64,000 nucleotides of DNA from Pirellula sp. GTDB taxonomy: Bacteria; Planctomycetota; Planctomycetia; Pirellulales; Pirellulaceae. Below, one piece after another: positions 35,871 through 45,076 of the stretch. The DNA is taken from the NCBI GenBank assembly GCA_021300155.1, contig JAJTID010000093.1:1-64000 (forward strand), written 5' to 3'. Numbering within the stretch: position 1 is the stretch's first letter; each line of letters opens with the position of its first letter. The notes under the pieces are model-generated. The model had not been told where the DNA came from and did not search any database. It was given only the letters and a program-made list of their open reading frames with translations. A program made the translations under genes and the position numbers.

Positions 35871-36581
35871 CTAACCCGCTTCGTAGAGTTCTTCGTCTGG
35901 TTGATCTACCAAGCGACCTTTGTCTAAATGCTGGATTCGATCGGCACGCCGAGCGGCACGTAGATCATGCGTTACCATCAAGATCGTTTTGTTGAGTGCG
36001 CGTTGAAGAACATTTAGCAAATCCAGAATTTCATGGGCGGACTTGGCATCCAAATCCCCTGTCGGTTCGTCGGCTACGATCAATGTAGGATCGGTAACGA
36101 TCGCACGCGCGATGCCGACACGCTGCTGTTGACCACCGGAAAGCTGGCTAGGCAAGTGGGAGTTTCGATCCTTGAGCCCGACGAGTTCGAGGGCTGTCAT
36201 CACTTGTTCTCGTCGTTTCCTTGCGGTCAAGGGTAACAACAAAAGAGGAAGCTCCACGTTTTCATAAGCCGAGAGAACTGGCAACAAGTGATAGAATTGG
36301 AAAACGAATCCGACGTGAGCGTTTCGCCAACGTGCCAGTTGAGCTTCATTCATTTTCGAGACACAGCGATCTCCAACCCAGATTTCCCCCTCGCTAGGTG
36401 TATCGAGCCCAGCGATCAGATTGAGTAAAGTTGTTTTGCCTGAACCACTTGGCCCCATCAATGCCAGAAACTGTCCTTCGGGAACATCGAGGTCCAAACG
36501 ATTCAAAACGTTAACACGTTCCGTACCTCGCTTAAAGTAACGCGATACGTTCAAGACTCGAACGATGGGTTGATCGGTCAC
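35871..36581 (-). CDS. LolD/MacB-type ABC transporter ATPase
   Basis: This 236-residue ATPase has Walker A GPSGSGKTTLL near 42-51, the Q-loop in VGFVFQFYHLLPVL, the ABC signature LSGGQQQRVGIARA, Walker B LIVADEPTGDLD and switch His in VTHDLRAA. The sequence belongs to the LolD/MacB/DevA group that powers mechanotransmission-type exporters. The neighbouring HlyD adaptor and FtsX permeases complete a DevBCA/MacAB-like system. Confidence 0.95.
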   Translation of the reverse strand: MTDQPIVRVLNVSRYFKRGTERVNVLNRLDLDVPEGQFLALMGPSGSGKTTLLNLIAGLDTPSEGEIWVGDRCVSKMNEAQLARWRNAHVGFVFQFYHLLPVLSAYENVELPLLLLPLTARKRREQVMTALELVGLKDRNSHLPSQLSGGQQQRVGIARAIVTDPTLIVADEPTGDLDAKSAHEILDLLNVLQRALNKTILMVTHDLRAARRADRIQHLDKGRLVDQPDEELYEAG

Positions 36582-36647
36582 GCAATGGCACCTTGGTAGT
36601 AAAGGAATCTTCTTATCGACACCCGTGAATGTACCGTACGGAATCGA

Positions 36648-37934
36648 CTACGGTTGCGGGGCGCTGAAGAAAACAACGATTGCGCTCATTTCTGGTTTCA
36701 GATAAACACCTTGTTCATCCTCTGGAACTCGGACTGCAACACGTACGGGAACTGCTCCTTTGGCTCGATCCGCGATGGGCATTAATCGCGAAACTTTTCC
36801 TTTATATACCCTTTTCGGAAATGCTTCTGAACGAATTTCGCATTCTTGATCTACGAATACTCGAGATACATCTCTTTCTTGGATGTTTAGATCAATCTCC
36901 AAATCCGATAAATCAGCAATGTCGCATACGCTGGTCGAGCCGCTGAAAGCAACGGGATTTACAAGATTTCCCTCTTCAGCATTCTTTTTGAGGATCGTGC
37001 CAGAGATCGGTGCACGTAGCGTGCAGTTCTCCAAACGCCAAACTGACTTTGCCAGGTTCGCTTCCGCTTGCACGACGGCAGCGCGTGCTACTTCAATTCG
37101 TTCTTTTCGAGGACCTTCCTTCATCATGTCCAACACTTGACGAAGTTTTTCTATCCGCTTACGAGTGCTCAAATAACTACTTTGCGTTTGTTCGAACTCC
37201 GCGATCGAAACGGAATTTGTCTTGAGTATTTCTTTGGTCCTCTTGAATTGAGATTCCAATTGCAACAAGATCTCTTCCTGCTCTTGCAAGTCGGCCGTTG
37301 CTGCGGCAATCTCTTGAGGCCTTGCCCCTGTCTCTAATTCACTTAGCTCCGCTTTGTTGCGTCTCAATACGCCTTGCATCTGTTCCACATCCGCTTGGTA
37401 CTCCGTTCGTTCCACCTCGGCAAGAATATCTCCCTTGGTAACGCGTCGTCCCTCCTCAATATTCAGGCTGATGATTCGGCCGCTGACTTGAGGGCTCACC
37501 AGTACTTGATGTTTTGCAATGACATAGCCTCTCGATTCGAGCGAGATCGGATTCGGCGAACTCGATTTGGTTGAATTGGTCGCTGACTTCGATACTGTCT
37601 GAGTTGTTTTCGCGTAAGCCCGTTCGGAAGCGTCCGCAACAGCACCGGTTGGAGAGTTGGGTTTGCTCCTAGGTTTGCTGATCGCATCCGCGTTCGGTTT
37701 GGAAAAACCGAGCGAAGACATGATTTTGTCATCGCGGTAAAGCAACCAGAGTAACGCAACACCCAAGATCAACGAAAGAATCCAAGGCAAGCGGCTTCCT
37801 GATCTTTGGTTGTCGAGGCGATCTTCCTTTGCAATTTTCAGCGAACGAACTCTCTCGGCTAACTCGCGCGAGGCAATCTCACTCTTTAGATCTTTTTCCT
37901 TGCTGGAGAGTTGTGGGATGTTTTGTGTACTCAA
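36648..37934 (-). CDS. HlyD-family periplasmic adaptor of ABC exporter
   Basis: This 428-residue membrane-fusion protein has an N-terminal cytoplasmic coiled segment (1-45), one TM helix (about 49-67) and a linker. A biotinyl-lipoyl-like half (VSGRIISLNIEEGRRVTKGD) and a long alpha-hairpin coiled coil (about 200-300) follow. The second lipoyl half contains LRAPISGTILKKNAEEG, and a beta-barrel region ends the protein. It heads the exporter operon: ATPase 66 bases downstream, then two permeases. The cytoplasmic coiled extension before the TM helix is longer than in typical DevB/MacA. Confidence 0.92.
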   Translation of the reverse strand: MSTQNIPQLSSKEKDLKSEIASRELAERVRSLKIAKEDRLDNQRSGSRLPWILSLILGVALLWLLYRDDKIMSSLGFSKPNADAISKPRSKPNSPTGAVADASERAYAKTTQTVSKSATNSTKSSSPNPISLESRGYVIAKHQVLVSPQVSGRIISLNIEEGRRVTKGDILAEVERTEYQADVEQMQGVLRRNKAELSELETGARPQEIAAATADLQEQEEILLQLESQFKRTKEILKTNSVSIAEFEQTQSSYLSTRKRIEKLRQVLDMMKEGPRKERIEVARAAVVQAEANLAKSVWRLENCTLRAPISGTILKKNAEEGNLVNPVAFSGSTSVCDIADLSDLEIDLNIQERDVSRVFVDQECEIRSEAFPKRVYKGKVSRLMPIADRAKGAVPVRVAVRVPEDEQGVYLKPEMSAIVVFFSAPQP

Positions 37935-38085
37935 CGTCTCGTCCGAATTCTCTGGTTACGACAGCAAAACCTACAGGATCATTATTGTAGTGTAGGGCCG
38001 TGGCTGAAAGATATACGCTAGCCCACATAAATCGGATTCGTATTCGCGGATCGAACCTTGCCGGCGAAAGCATCGCCTAATTTGC

Positions 38086-39327
38086 CTATCGCAAAACAGA
38101 TGCAGGAATTCCGGTTTGCGATGGGTCGCGATAGTTGTTCACGGGAGTCATGTTCCAAGAGCTCGAGGGTGTTGTGTAGTTATTGGAGGGAGTTGTGGGG
38201 CGGAAGGTAATGCCGCTTCCAGAATTGCCAGAGAACAGAGGCGGATTGGTCAACCAGTTGTTGCTTCCACTCCACGCACTCGCGCTCGCCATGGGGTTCG
38301 AGGCGACATAGGTGTTCGTGCCGATGCTTTTGGGTGAGCCGTTAAATAGCCCCCCTTGGAATATGGCGCCCGTTTGGGAAAAAAACCGAGGCATTTGAAA
38401 GGCCGGTCGAGCAGCGACAGTATTCGTGTAGGGATTCGGATAGTTGTAGCTAGCAACCCCTGCGTTCGGATAAGGATTGTTCGCAAACGGAATTGCTGGC
38501 GGTGCGTAGCTTGGAACACGATTCTGCGCGACCCAACCATTGGTGTTGTTGCCGTTGGTCGATTGCGTGTAGTTGGTGGGAATATTAAACCCGTTGGGAT
38601 TATAAGCTGGCACCGAAGCTAAGTTCGGGGCTGGCGTTCCACTCGTAGCATTGTTGTTCGCGTAGTATGCAGGTGGAGCGGGCTGAACGAAGGGTTGATT
38701 GGGGTATAAGCTTATTGAACGGCTGGGGAAGTTCGGATTGGATGCGAACATCGTTCCATTTGGGTTGATCGGTCGATCCGCGTATTTGGGTCGTGATTGT
38801 TGTTCTGTTTTGAGAACCGGAATGACCTTGCGAAACTCTTTTTCGACGTACTTTTGGTATGTGATCGGCTGATTCACTTGCACGTTATTGGCTTGGTATT
38901 GAACCACAGGAACGTATTGCCATCGAGGTTGCGACTGGGCAAATGGATTGAGGTTCCAAGAGTTTTGAAGTTGCAGTTGGTAAGTGACGATAGGAGTGTA
39001 GTTGGTCTGTGTCGTGAGTTTGTTTTCTGTTACCCACTCCGGCACCCATTGTTTCTCGATTACTTCTTGTTGTTGATAGGTAGCGACGGGAACTGTTTCG
39101 TAGATGATGTATCGGCCGTACTGTTGCCCCGTGGCGGGATCGTAGAATGTCGCGACCGGCTGTTGGTTAGCAATGCCAGCCATGGGGTTGGTACCAACAC
39201 CGGGAGTGTTCGAGTTGCCAGCGAAAGTTGTGGGATCTTGTGCGAAGACGATTTCAGCAACGACGGTCGTGAAGAATGCCGATAGAATAGAGAGAATTGA
39301 GTACGTTACTTTTTCAAAACCTGCCAT
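38086..39327 (-). CDS. Secreted low-complexity Q/N/P/Y-rich protein
   Basis: From ATG 39327 this is a 413-residue protein with a signal peptide (MAGFEKVTYSILSILSAFF, then TTVVAEIVFAQ). A moderately complex domain (about 60-190) has repeated Val/Thr/Gln segments such as GRYIIYETVPVATYQQQEVI. A long tail rich in N, P, Y, S, A and G follows, with little regular structure expected. It is probably an extracytoplasmic surface or matrix protein. The open frame extends to 39498, but the signal peptide favours 39327. That start codon shares the bases CATG with the divergent Trm112-like gene. Function is unknown. Confidence 0.75.
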   Translation of the reverse strand: MAGFEKVTYSILSILSAFFTTVVAEIVFAQDPTTFAGNSNTPGVGTNPMAGIANQQPVATFYDPATGQQYGRYIIYETVPVATYQQQEVIEKQWVPEWVTENKLTTQTNYTPIVTYQLQLQNSWNLNPFAQSQPRWQYVPVVQYQANNVQVNQPITYQKYVEKEFRKVIPVLKTEQQSRPKYADRPINPNGTMFASNPNFPSRSISLYPNQPFVQPAPPAYYANNNATSGTPAPNLASVPAYNPNGFNIPTNYTQSTNGNNTNGWVAQNRVPSYAPPAIPFANNPYPNAGVASYNYPNPYTNTVAARPAFQMPRFFSQTGAIFQGGLFNGSPKSIGTNTYVASNPMASASAWSGSNNWLTNPPLFSGNSGSGITFRPTTPSNNYTTPSSSWNMTPVNNYRDPSQTGIPASVLR

Positions 39328-39589
39328 GATTCCAAGCTGGCTCCTTGCCATACTCCGATGTCCGATCACAGAAGAACCACTCTCCTTGGCTTCGGACGAG
39401 CTACTTGCGAAACTGCAAAACGCCATCCAAAACGGAGGTTTGCGTTCCAAGTTGGGTGTTACAATTTCTGAGGTAGCAACGCAAGGTCTAGTGAACAAAA
39501 GTGCAACTTGGTTCTATCCTATCGATGACGAAACGATCGATTTGTTGGCGGACGATGCAATCCCCCTTGTTAGCCTCCAAGTGAAATAG
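39326..39589 (+). CDS. Trm112-like small protein
   Basis: This 87-residue protein begins MIPSWLLAILRCPITEEPL, the usual opening of bacterial Trm112/UPF0434 proteins, and has a YPIDDETIDLLADDAIPL ending that matches the family's C-terminal PV.DGIP.ML pattern. Family members in eukaryotes and archaea activate methyltransferases; bacterial ones are poorly known. Only the first of the usual cysteines is clearly present, so zinc binding is doubtful. Its ATG overlaps the divergent ATG of the secreted low-complexity gene. Confidence 0.78.
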   Translation: MIPSWLLAILRCPITEEPLSLASDELLAKLQNAIQNGGLRSKLGVTISEVATQGLVNKSATWFYPIDDETIDLLADDAIPLVSLQVK

Positions 39590-39638
39590 GCTGCTGTTTG
39601 TGGGATAGGCCTCCAACGCTTCCAGCCTGTCAGAGCAT

Positions 39639-40550
39639 TCAATACCTACCCCTCGTTCCAGTTGTTGCTGGATTGAGGGGTTGATAACTATCAAGATATC
39701 CATTTTGATTGGTTGTTATGCCAAGCGAATTAGCAGTGCTACCCACTGGTACAAATCCATTGATGTTCGTACCCATTGGATTGAAGTTGGTTGTGCTAGG
39801 CGGATAGCTTGTGTTTTGGTACGGAGACGTGTTCCCCACGCCGTACTGGCTATAGGAACTATTTTGGCCATACGTTGGGTATTGTCCGTAAGCAACGTTC
39901 GATGGCAAATTCGCAGTGGTTGGAAACCCGTTCGAGTACCCTCGATTCTGTTGTGAGTAAGCAGAGGAAGAGGTACTTGGCCAATTGTATAAAGTCGATT
40001 GCGAGTTGTATGAAGAAGTCATGGTTGCGGGTGGGAGCGTGGTTGTCGGCGCGGCCGTGTTGGTTGGATATCCATTGTTCCAATATCCACTCGGACTGGG
40101 TTGCGAGTTTTGGATGCCGGTGTTCACAGGGTAGCCATATTGCGAACCACTCGTATTCTGTGCCCCGTAGTTGTATGACGGCTGCGCTGGGTATTGCTGA
40201 TTTGCGAAATACTGCTGGCTGGCCAATTGTTGTGGATTGGCGTAATACGATGCGTTCGCTGGATTGCGAGTTTGAGACTGGGTGTAGGCATAGGGATCGA
40301 TGGAAGCAGCAGTGCGCTGGCCAGCCATCGAATCATACGAAGTGGTCGGGAATGCACCTGAGTTGACATTGGGGCGCAACAATTGGCTAGCGTACTGTGG
40401 TGGAAACTGCTGCTGGATAACGGCGGTTCCCTTGCTCTCGAAAACGCTCGTAAGGATACTTGGATTCCAGCCGATAATTCCAAGAAGAATGAAGCCGAGT
40501 TCTAGCCAGTAGAACTTAGAATTTTTCTTTCGGCTGCTTGTAAAAACCAT
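39639..40550 (-). CDS. Membrane-anchored prion-like Y/Q/N/S-rich protein
   Basis: This 303-residue protein has a basic N-terminus and one hydrophobic helix (about 14-33, YWLELGFILLGIIGW), then about 265 residues dominated by S, N, Q, Y, T, P and G. Short motifs like SQYG, YGQ, NTS and QQY recur without exact periodicity. The composition resembles prion-like or adhesive matrix sequences. The helix may be an uncleaved anchor. No known domain is visible. It resembles the neighbouring 38086-39327 product in style but not in sequence. Confidence 0.72.
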   Translation of the reverse strand: MVFTSSRKKNSKFYWLELGFILLGIIGWNPSILTSVFESKGTAVIQQQFPPQYASQLLRPNVNSGAFPTTSYDSMAGQRTAASIDPYAYTQSQTRNPANASYYANPQQLASQQYFANQQYPAQPSYNYGAQNTSGSQYGYPVNTGIQNSQPSPSGYWNNGYPTNTAAPTTTLPPATMTSSYNSQSTLYNWPSTSSSAYSQQNRGYSNGFPTTANLPSNVAYGQYPTYGQNSSYSQYGVGNTSPYQNTSYPPSTTNFNPMGTNINGFVPVGSTANSLGITTNQNGYLDSYQPLNPATTGTRGRY

Positions 40551-40835
40551 CGCCCAACATCCTTGATCATTCGATCATGTCCATTTATCCGCTAACGTGA
40601 AATGGTCACATTTTCAATCGATAGCCGCGCGATACTACAGAAAAGGTCAAGACCAATCCTAGGCCAATCTGCAAGAAAGATGTCTCTGGCGATAGAATTG
40701 TGAACATTCTCGGCTTTCTCCGGTGCCCATTTGGTCTAGTCAATAAGCCGTAAGTTGTTGAAAATTCTAAGGTTAAACTTTTTCTGAGGAACGTGTTCCT
40801 CGTCTTTTTGTACGAGCCAATTCGAGAAGCCTAAA
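40551..40835. promoter_or_regulatory. Divergent promoter region before yidC
   Basis: This 285-base gap lies between the minus-strand prion-like gene and yidC. It is A/T-richer than its neighbours and should carry promoters for both. No clear -35/-10 pair, riboswitch or terminator could be assigned by eye. Confidence 0.4.
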
Positions 40836-43412
40836 GTGGACAATAAACGATTTTTTGCCTATCTCCTTCTAGGGCTATCGATTTTTTTGCTGTTCAACAG
40901 TATGCAACGTCAGCAGCAGGAGGCGAAACGCCGGTCGGACGAGCAATCGGAAGTTGCGAGAAAAGCCAAAGAGAAACGCGAAGAGCAGCTCAAGGAGATT
41001 CGAGCCAAAGCCGAGCAAGCGGCCGAGTTTGTTCCTCGGGTCGAACCGCCGCGCTCGTTCCATTTTTTGGGAAGCATGAACCCAGAGGATGGTTACTCCC
41101 TGCTGGTTTGCCTTGACAATCGCGGGGCCGGCATTAATCGAATTGAGATTATCGAGCGCGACAAATCAGGAAGACTCAAGTATCGCTGGTTGCAAGAAAA
41201 AGAACGTCGAGGCTACGCGGGCTATCTCGCTCTCGACACCCAACTGGATTCATTCACGATTCGATCCGTCCCAGTTGGAAGTCCTGCCGCTGCGGCCAAG
41301 TGTTCGCAAGACAAAACACTCGTCGGGCTACAACCGGGTGACCGAATCGTCGGCTGGGATAATCTTGAAGGGGAACCCTCGAAGTACCGTTGGGAACAGT
41401 GGATTGATACTTGGAGAGTCGGCAAAACCGTTCAACTGACCGTCGATCGTAATGGCCAAAAGCTCGGATTCGACATTATGCTAGGCGAAAAGCCTTTAGA
41501 TGTGGTTCGCGCAGAAGATGATTTTCGATTTGAACAAGTTCAAGGGAACGATCCCGTCTCATCATGTCTAACAACCATTGCTAGCATCAACGGAAAAGAG
41601 ATCGAAGATGGTGAGGCCGCGATATTGGGCCTTGAATCGACGCTGACCGGCAATTGGGATGTCAAGACGATTGACGTTGATTATGGCATGGGTATCGAGT
41701 TCTCGATGCCGCTGCAATCAAATTTGAAGTTGATCGGAGTGGATGCGGATATCGAGTTAGTAAAGCAGTATCGGCTTCATCGAGTCAATGCTGAAGCAAA
41801 GCCAGAAAGCAAAGACAAATGGCAATACCATATCGACTTAACAACCACCATCCGCAACAGGGATGGACGGGACCATAAGATTGCCGTCCGACAAGAAGGT
41901 TTGAATGGGATTTCGCTGGAAGGCTGGTGGTACCCTACGAAAATCTCTCCGTACTTTTTTAGTGCGGCGGGAGCTCGAGACATTATTGTCGGAGATGGAG
42001 CGGTTTCTCATGCCCTGACAACGACTCGTACTGTCGTTTCCCATGGAATCACGGAAACAGCCAACCCTGAATTGGAACTCTTTGGTCCTGCAAACACGGA
42101 TGCGAAACGAACACTGAACTACATCGGACTTGATACCCAAGCGTTCACGGCCGCACTGTTGCCCTCTGCCGATGTTTCAGACTCGATGAAGTTACTCCAT
42201 CGTGGCAAAGCTCGAGTGTTAAACTCCGTCTATCGCGATGCATCCAAATTACCAAGCTACAAACAACAAGCGGCTAACATTGGATTTTGGATTGATTCGG
42301 ACGAATGGACTTTGGGTGCAAACTCAGAAAAAAAATTCGGCTACACAGTGTTCGCGGGACCGAAAGATCCGCAATTGTTGGCCGCCTATAAGCTTGATGA
42401 AGCACTCGAATACGGCTGGCATATCTTCGGTTTCTTTGCAAAACGATTGGGATGGATCCTTCATGGATTCCATTCTCTCGTCGGCAATTTTGGTATCGCC
42501 ATCATGTTGCTGACCGTGCTAGTGCGGTCATGTATGTTCCCCGTCAGTCGCAAAATGGCGTTGAACGCTCAGAAGATGCAATCGGTTCAACCCCACACCG
42601 CGAAGCTGCGAGAAGCCTTTAAAGAAGATCCTCGCAAGATGATGGCAGCTCAGCAGTTGCTCATGAAGAAAGCGGGCGTCAATCAATTTGCAGGCTGTTT
42701 GCCCGCGTTGATTCAACTGCCGATTGTGATCGGTTTGTACCGTTGTGTTTCCGTCGATGTCGGTCTTCGCCAACAAGCATTGATACCTGGCTGGGACTGG
42801 TGTTCCAATCTAGCGGGGCCGGACATGCTGGTCGAATGGCATAGTTGGATGCCTGACTTTATTGCAGGCCGAGGAACCGGTTACTTTGGACCCTACTTCA
42901 ATATTTTGCCAATTATCACGATTACATTATTCATCATCCAACAAAAAGTATTGATGCCGAAAGCGACGGATGAGCAAACGGCCATCGCACAAAAGATGAT
43001 GATGTTCATGACAGTGGCGATGGGGGTATTGTTTTTCCGTGTTCCTGCAGGTCTCTGTATCTACTTCATCACATCGTCCACATGGTCGTTGGTGGAACGG
43101 TTCTTGATCAAGCGGTATACGCCCAAGGGGACATCAATTGATCTTCCGGAAAACACGGCCCACGAGATCATTCAGACTGTCAATAAGCTTGGGACCGGAG
43201 CAGTCGCGCAACAGCGAAGTGCGACCACCAATAGTGATAAGCCGAAAGAAAAAATGACCAAGCCGCCAGAGACGCTGGCTGAACTGTTTCCAAAGTGGTT
43301 TGGAAAAAAAGAGTCGACGAATGGTTCTACGAGCTCTACTCCTGGCAAATCGAAGAGCAACTCTGGGCAGAAACCGCCTGAGCGTAAAGGAAGACGCCCA
43401 AAGCCGAAGTAA
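40836..43412 (+). CDS. yidC: Membrane insertase YidC with PDZ-like insertion
   Basis: This 858-residue insertase starts at GTG 40836. It has an N-terminal TM helix (about 7-23), a charged coiled segment (24-65), a large periplasmic domain and the conserved 60KD_IMP core (about 550-770) with KMALNAQKMQSVQPHTAKLR and IQLPIVIGLYRC. A basic tail (about 790-858) follows. Within the periplasmic part (about 137-240) lies a PDZ-like segment: SVPVGSPAAAAKC and LVGLQPGDRIVGWD, followed by LTVDRNGQKLGF. A second, weaker half follows. Typical Gram-negative YidC is about 550 residues, so the extra 300 are mostly this insertion and the tail. It integrates membrane proteins alone or with SecYEG. Confidence 0.95.
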   Translation: MDNKRFFAYLLLGLSIFLLFNSMQRQQQEAKRRSDEQSEVARKAKEKREEQLKEIRAKAEQAAEFVPRVEPPRSFHFLGSMNPEDGYSLLVCLDNRGAGINRIEIIERDKSGRLKYRWLQEKERRGYAGYLALDTQLDSFTIRSVPVGSPAAAAKCSQDKTLVGLQPGDRIVGWDNLEGEPSKYRWEQWIDTWRVGKTVQLTVDRNGQKLGFDIMLGEKPLDVVRAEDDFRFEQVQGNDPVSSCLTTIASINGKEIEDGEAAILGLESTLTGNWDVKTIDVDYGMGIEFSMPLQSNLKLIGVDADIELVKQYRLHRVNAEAKPESKDKWQYHIDLTTTIRNRDGRDHKIAVRQEGLNGISLEGWWYPTKISPYFFSAAGARDIIVGDGAVSHALTTTRTVVSHGITETANPELELFGPANTDAKRTLNYIGLDTQAFTAALLPSADVSDSMKLLHRGKARVLNSVYRDASKLPSYKQQAANIGFWIDSDEWTLGANSEKKFGYTVFAGPKDPQLLAAYKLDEALEYGWHIFGFFAKRLGWILHGFHSLVGNFGIAIMLLTVLVRSCMFPVSRKMALNAQKMQSVQPHTAKLREAFKEDPRKMMAAQQLLMKKAGVNQFAGCLPALIQLPIVIGLYRCVSVDVGLRQQALIPGWDWCSNLAGPDMLVEWHSWMPDFIAGRGTGYFGPYFNILPIITITLFIIQQKVLMPKATDEQTAIAQKMMMFMTVAMGVLFFRVPAGLCIYFITSSTWSLVERFLIKRYTPKGTSIDLPENTAHEIIQTVNKLGTGAVAQQRSATTNSDKPKEKMTKPPETLAELFPKWFGKKESTNGSTSSTPGKSKSNSGQKPPERKGRRPKPK

Positions 43413-43867
43413 TCAGGCATCGGTGCTTTCACCGTGCGTTTAGCCGAGTAGTGGGTATTTTTCCTAACTCACTCGTAGAGGCGCGTTCTCTTCGGCTAGC
43501 ACGTAAAGACTTGATGTCTTCATCCTAACCTAAAGCCTATGGGCTCGTTGCTTGAGTCGTTTCACCGTCAGACGCAGTCGAGCGAGTGGCTTTTTGAGGC
43601 ACTCCACGAACCAAGCGAAGACAGCCGAATTCAAGTCTCTCGCATCCAATCGGAATTGTGCCTAAGCCGTTCGTGGATGTATTCAAAGCTTAACGCCGAG
43701 TCGGGGAGTCGCGAAGGAGCTCAACTCAGCGACTATGCGTGTAGTCTCTTTGCGTTACGAAGTCATAGGTTGTCTGTCTACAGCGTGATCGCAAGATATG
43801 CATTTCAAACCAGAACCGTCGCATGACGCTGCGTAATGCAAGCTCGAATTTACTAGGCTGGGATTTT
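43413..43867. other. Intergenic region left of the IS110 remnant
   Basis: About 455 bases hold no convincing gene. A 95-codon plus-strand frame (43539-43826) has no recognised features. In IS110-family elements the noncoding end upstream of the transposase encodes a bridge RNA, so remnants of that may lie here, but no specific structure was identified. Confidence 0.35.
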
Positions 43868-44258
43868 ATGAAAACCAAAGAAAAAGAAGTTGTGTGTGGG
43901 GGTGTCGATGTCTCCAACGATACTTTGGCTGTTTACTTTCCCGATACCGGTTTGGAGGCTAAGACCGATCCTATCGATACCCAATTGATTTCCAAGTTTG
44001 CATGTCGTCAAGGTACAAGCTATTCCGATGGCCTCCGATCACGAGCAAAAACAATCGGCTCTAGTAACCAGACGTTCCCAGTTGCTAGAGCTAATCAATC
44101 CGGAGAACAATCGTCTAAAGCAGTCTTGGGATAATGACGTCAAAAAGAGCATTCACGAAGTACATGAATACTTGAAAAAACAAACTGTCGACGTGGGATG
44201 GTGGCCAATGCAAGGAAGCTATCATTACCACCGCTCCGCACCGACAAGCGGCCGATAA
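43868..44258 (+). pseudogene. Degenerate IS110-family transposase
   Basis: Frame 1 begins near 43868 with GGVDVSNDTLAVYF, the RuvC-like N-terminal motif of IS110 transposases. It jumps directly to AKTDPIDTQLISKFA, which normally lies some 80 residues later, so there is an internal deletion. The homology then switches to another frame (from about 44025): QSALVTRRSQLLELI, then NRLKQSW and KKSIHEVHEYLKKQ. The C-terminal Tnp_20 domain with the catalytic serine is absent or unrecognisable. Three lesions make it inactive. Terminal repeats were not identified, as expected for IS110. Confidence 0.78.
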
Positions 44259-44401
44259 TAGCGACTCTGCCCCCGGAAGCCGTTAGTGAACTTGACATCA
44301 TAATGCTACGACGCAGCTTGCGTGCGTCGGGCACGAGTGTCTCAGTTGCAAAAGCGTCTTCGTAACCGCACTTATTAGGATTATCCGCACGGACTATACC
44401 T

Positions 44402-45073
44402 TTAGCTCGACACCAGATGATCTGGCAAATGATGGAAATGATTCCAGAAATCTAGTTGCCACTTGCCATTGGATTTGACGAGGCAGGAAATCGATGTGTT
44501 GATGGGTTCGACAACATGCGAGTCCAGATCCTCAATCCCTAGAAACGATTCGAGCAATCGGACTTTAAAGTCTGCATGAATCATCATGGCAACACGATGT
44601 GTGGCGTGCCGAGGCTCGCTATCGAACCACTTGCGTACTTCGTGGGCTCGAAGCCTCGCTTGGGAAGCGGTTTCATACTCAGTGAGAGGATTCCAGCCAT
44701 GCTCTGTAATGCGGGAATCCAGTTCCCAGCCAGAGTAATGCGTTTCCAACTCCCGTCGAGTCATCCCCGGTTCAGCAAATCGTTTTCCCGTTTCGAATCC
44801 ACGATGGCAACCACCTTGTTCGAATAGATCCTGTCGAATGATCGGCGTTAAACCCAATGAGGAGGCGCTCGGTTTCAACGTCTGCAACGACCTTAAGAAT
44901 GGGCTGCAGTACAAAAGCGTCGGTTCGAATCGATGAATGAAGCTGGCAAGCAGTTTGGCTTGCTCTACCCCCAATTCTGTGATGCCTGGATCAGGAACTC
45001 GTTCGGAGTCAGGTTTCGCATTGTTGGCTGACTGAGCATGCCGGATGAGAAACAGTTTCCAATCTGCCGACAT
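44402..45073 (-). CDS. Histidine phosphatase (phosphoglycerate mutase-like) protein
   Basis: This 223-residue protein begins LFLIRHAQSANN with the RH catalytic motif, followed by DPGITELGVEQAKLLASF and the second His in MMIHADFKVRLLES. It belongs to the histidine phosphatase superfamily, whose members act on sugar phosphates, nucleotides or proteins. The exact substrate is not predictable. Its ATG lies three bases after the lpxB stop, so it is co-transcribed with lpxB. Confidence 0.9.
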   Translation of the reverse strand: MSADWKLFLIRHAQSANNAKPDSERVPDPGITELGVEQAKLLASFIHRFEPTLLYCSPFLRSLQTLKPSASSLGLTPIIRQDLFEQGGCHRGFETGKRFAEPGMTRRELETHYSGWELDSRITEHGWNPLTEYETASQARLRAHEVRKWFDSEPRHATHRVAMMIHADFKVRLLESFLGIEDLDSHVVEPINTSISCLVKSNGKWQLDFWNHFHHLPDHLVSS

Positions 45074-45076
45074 GGG

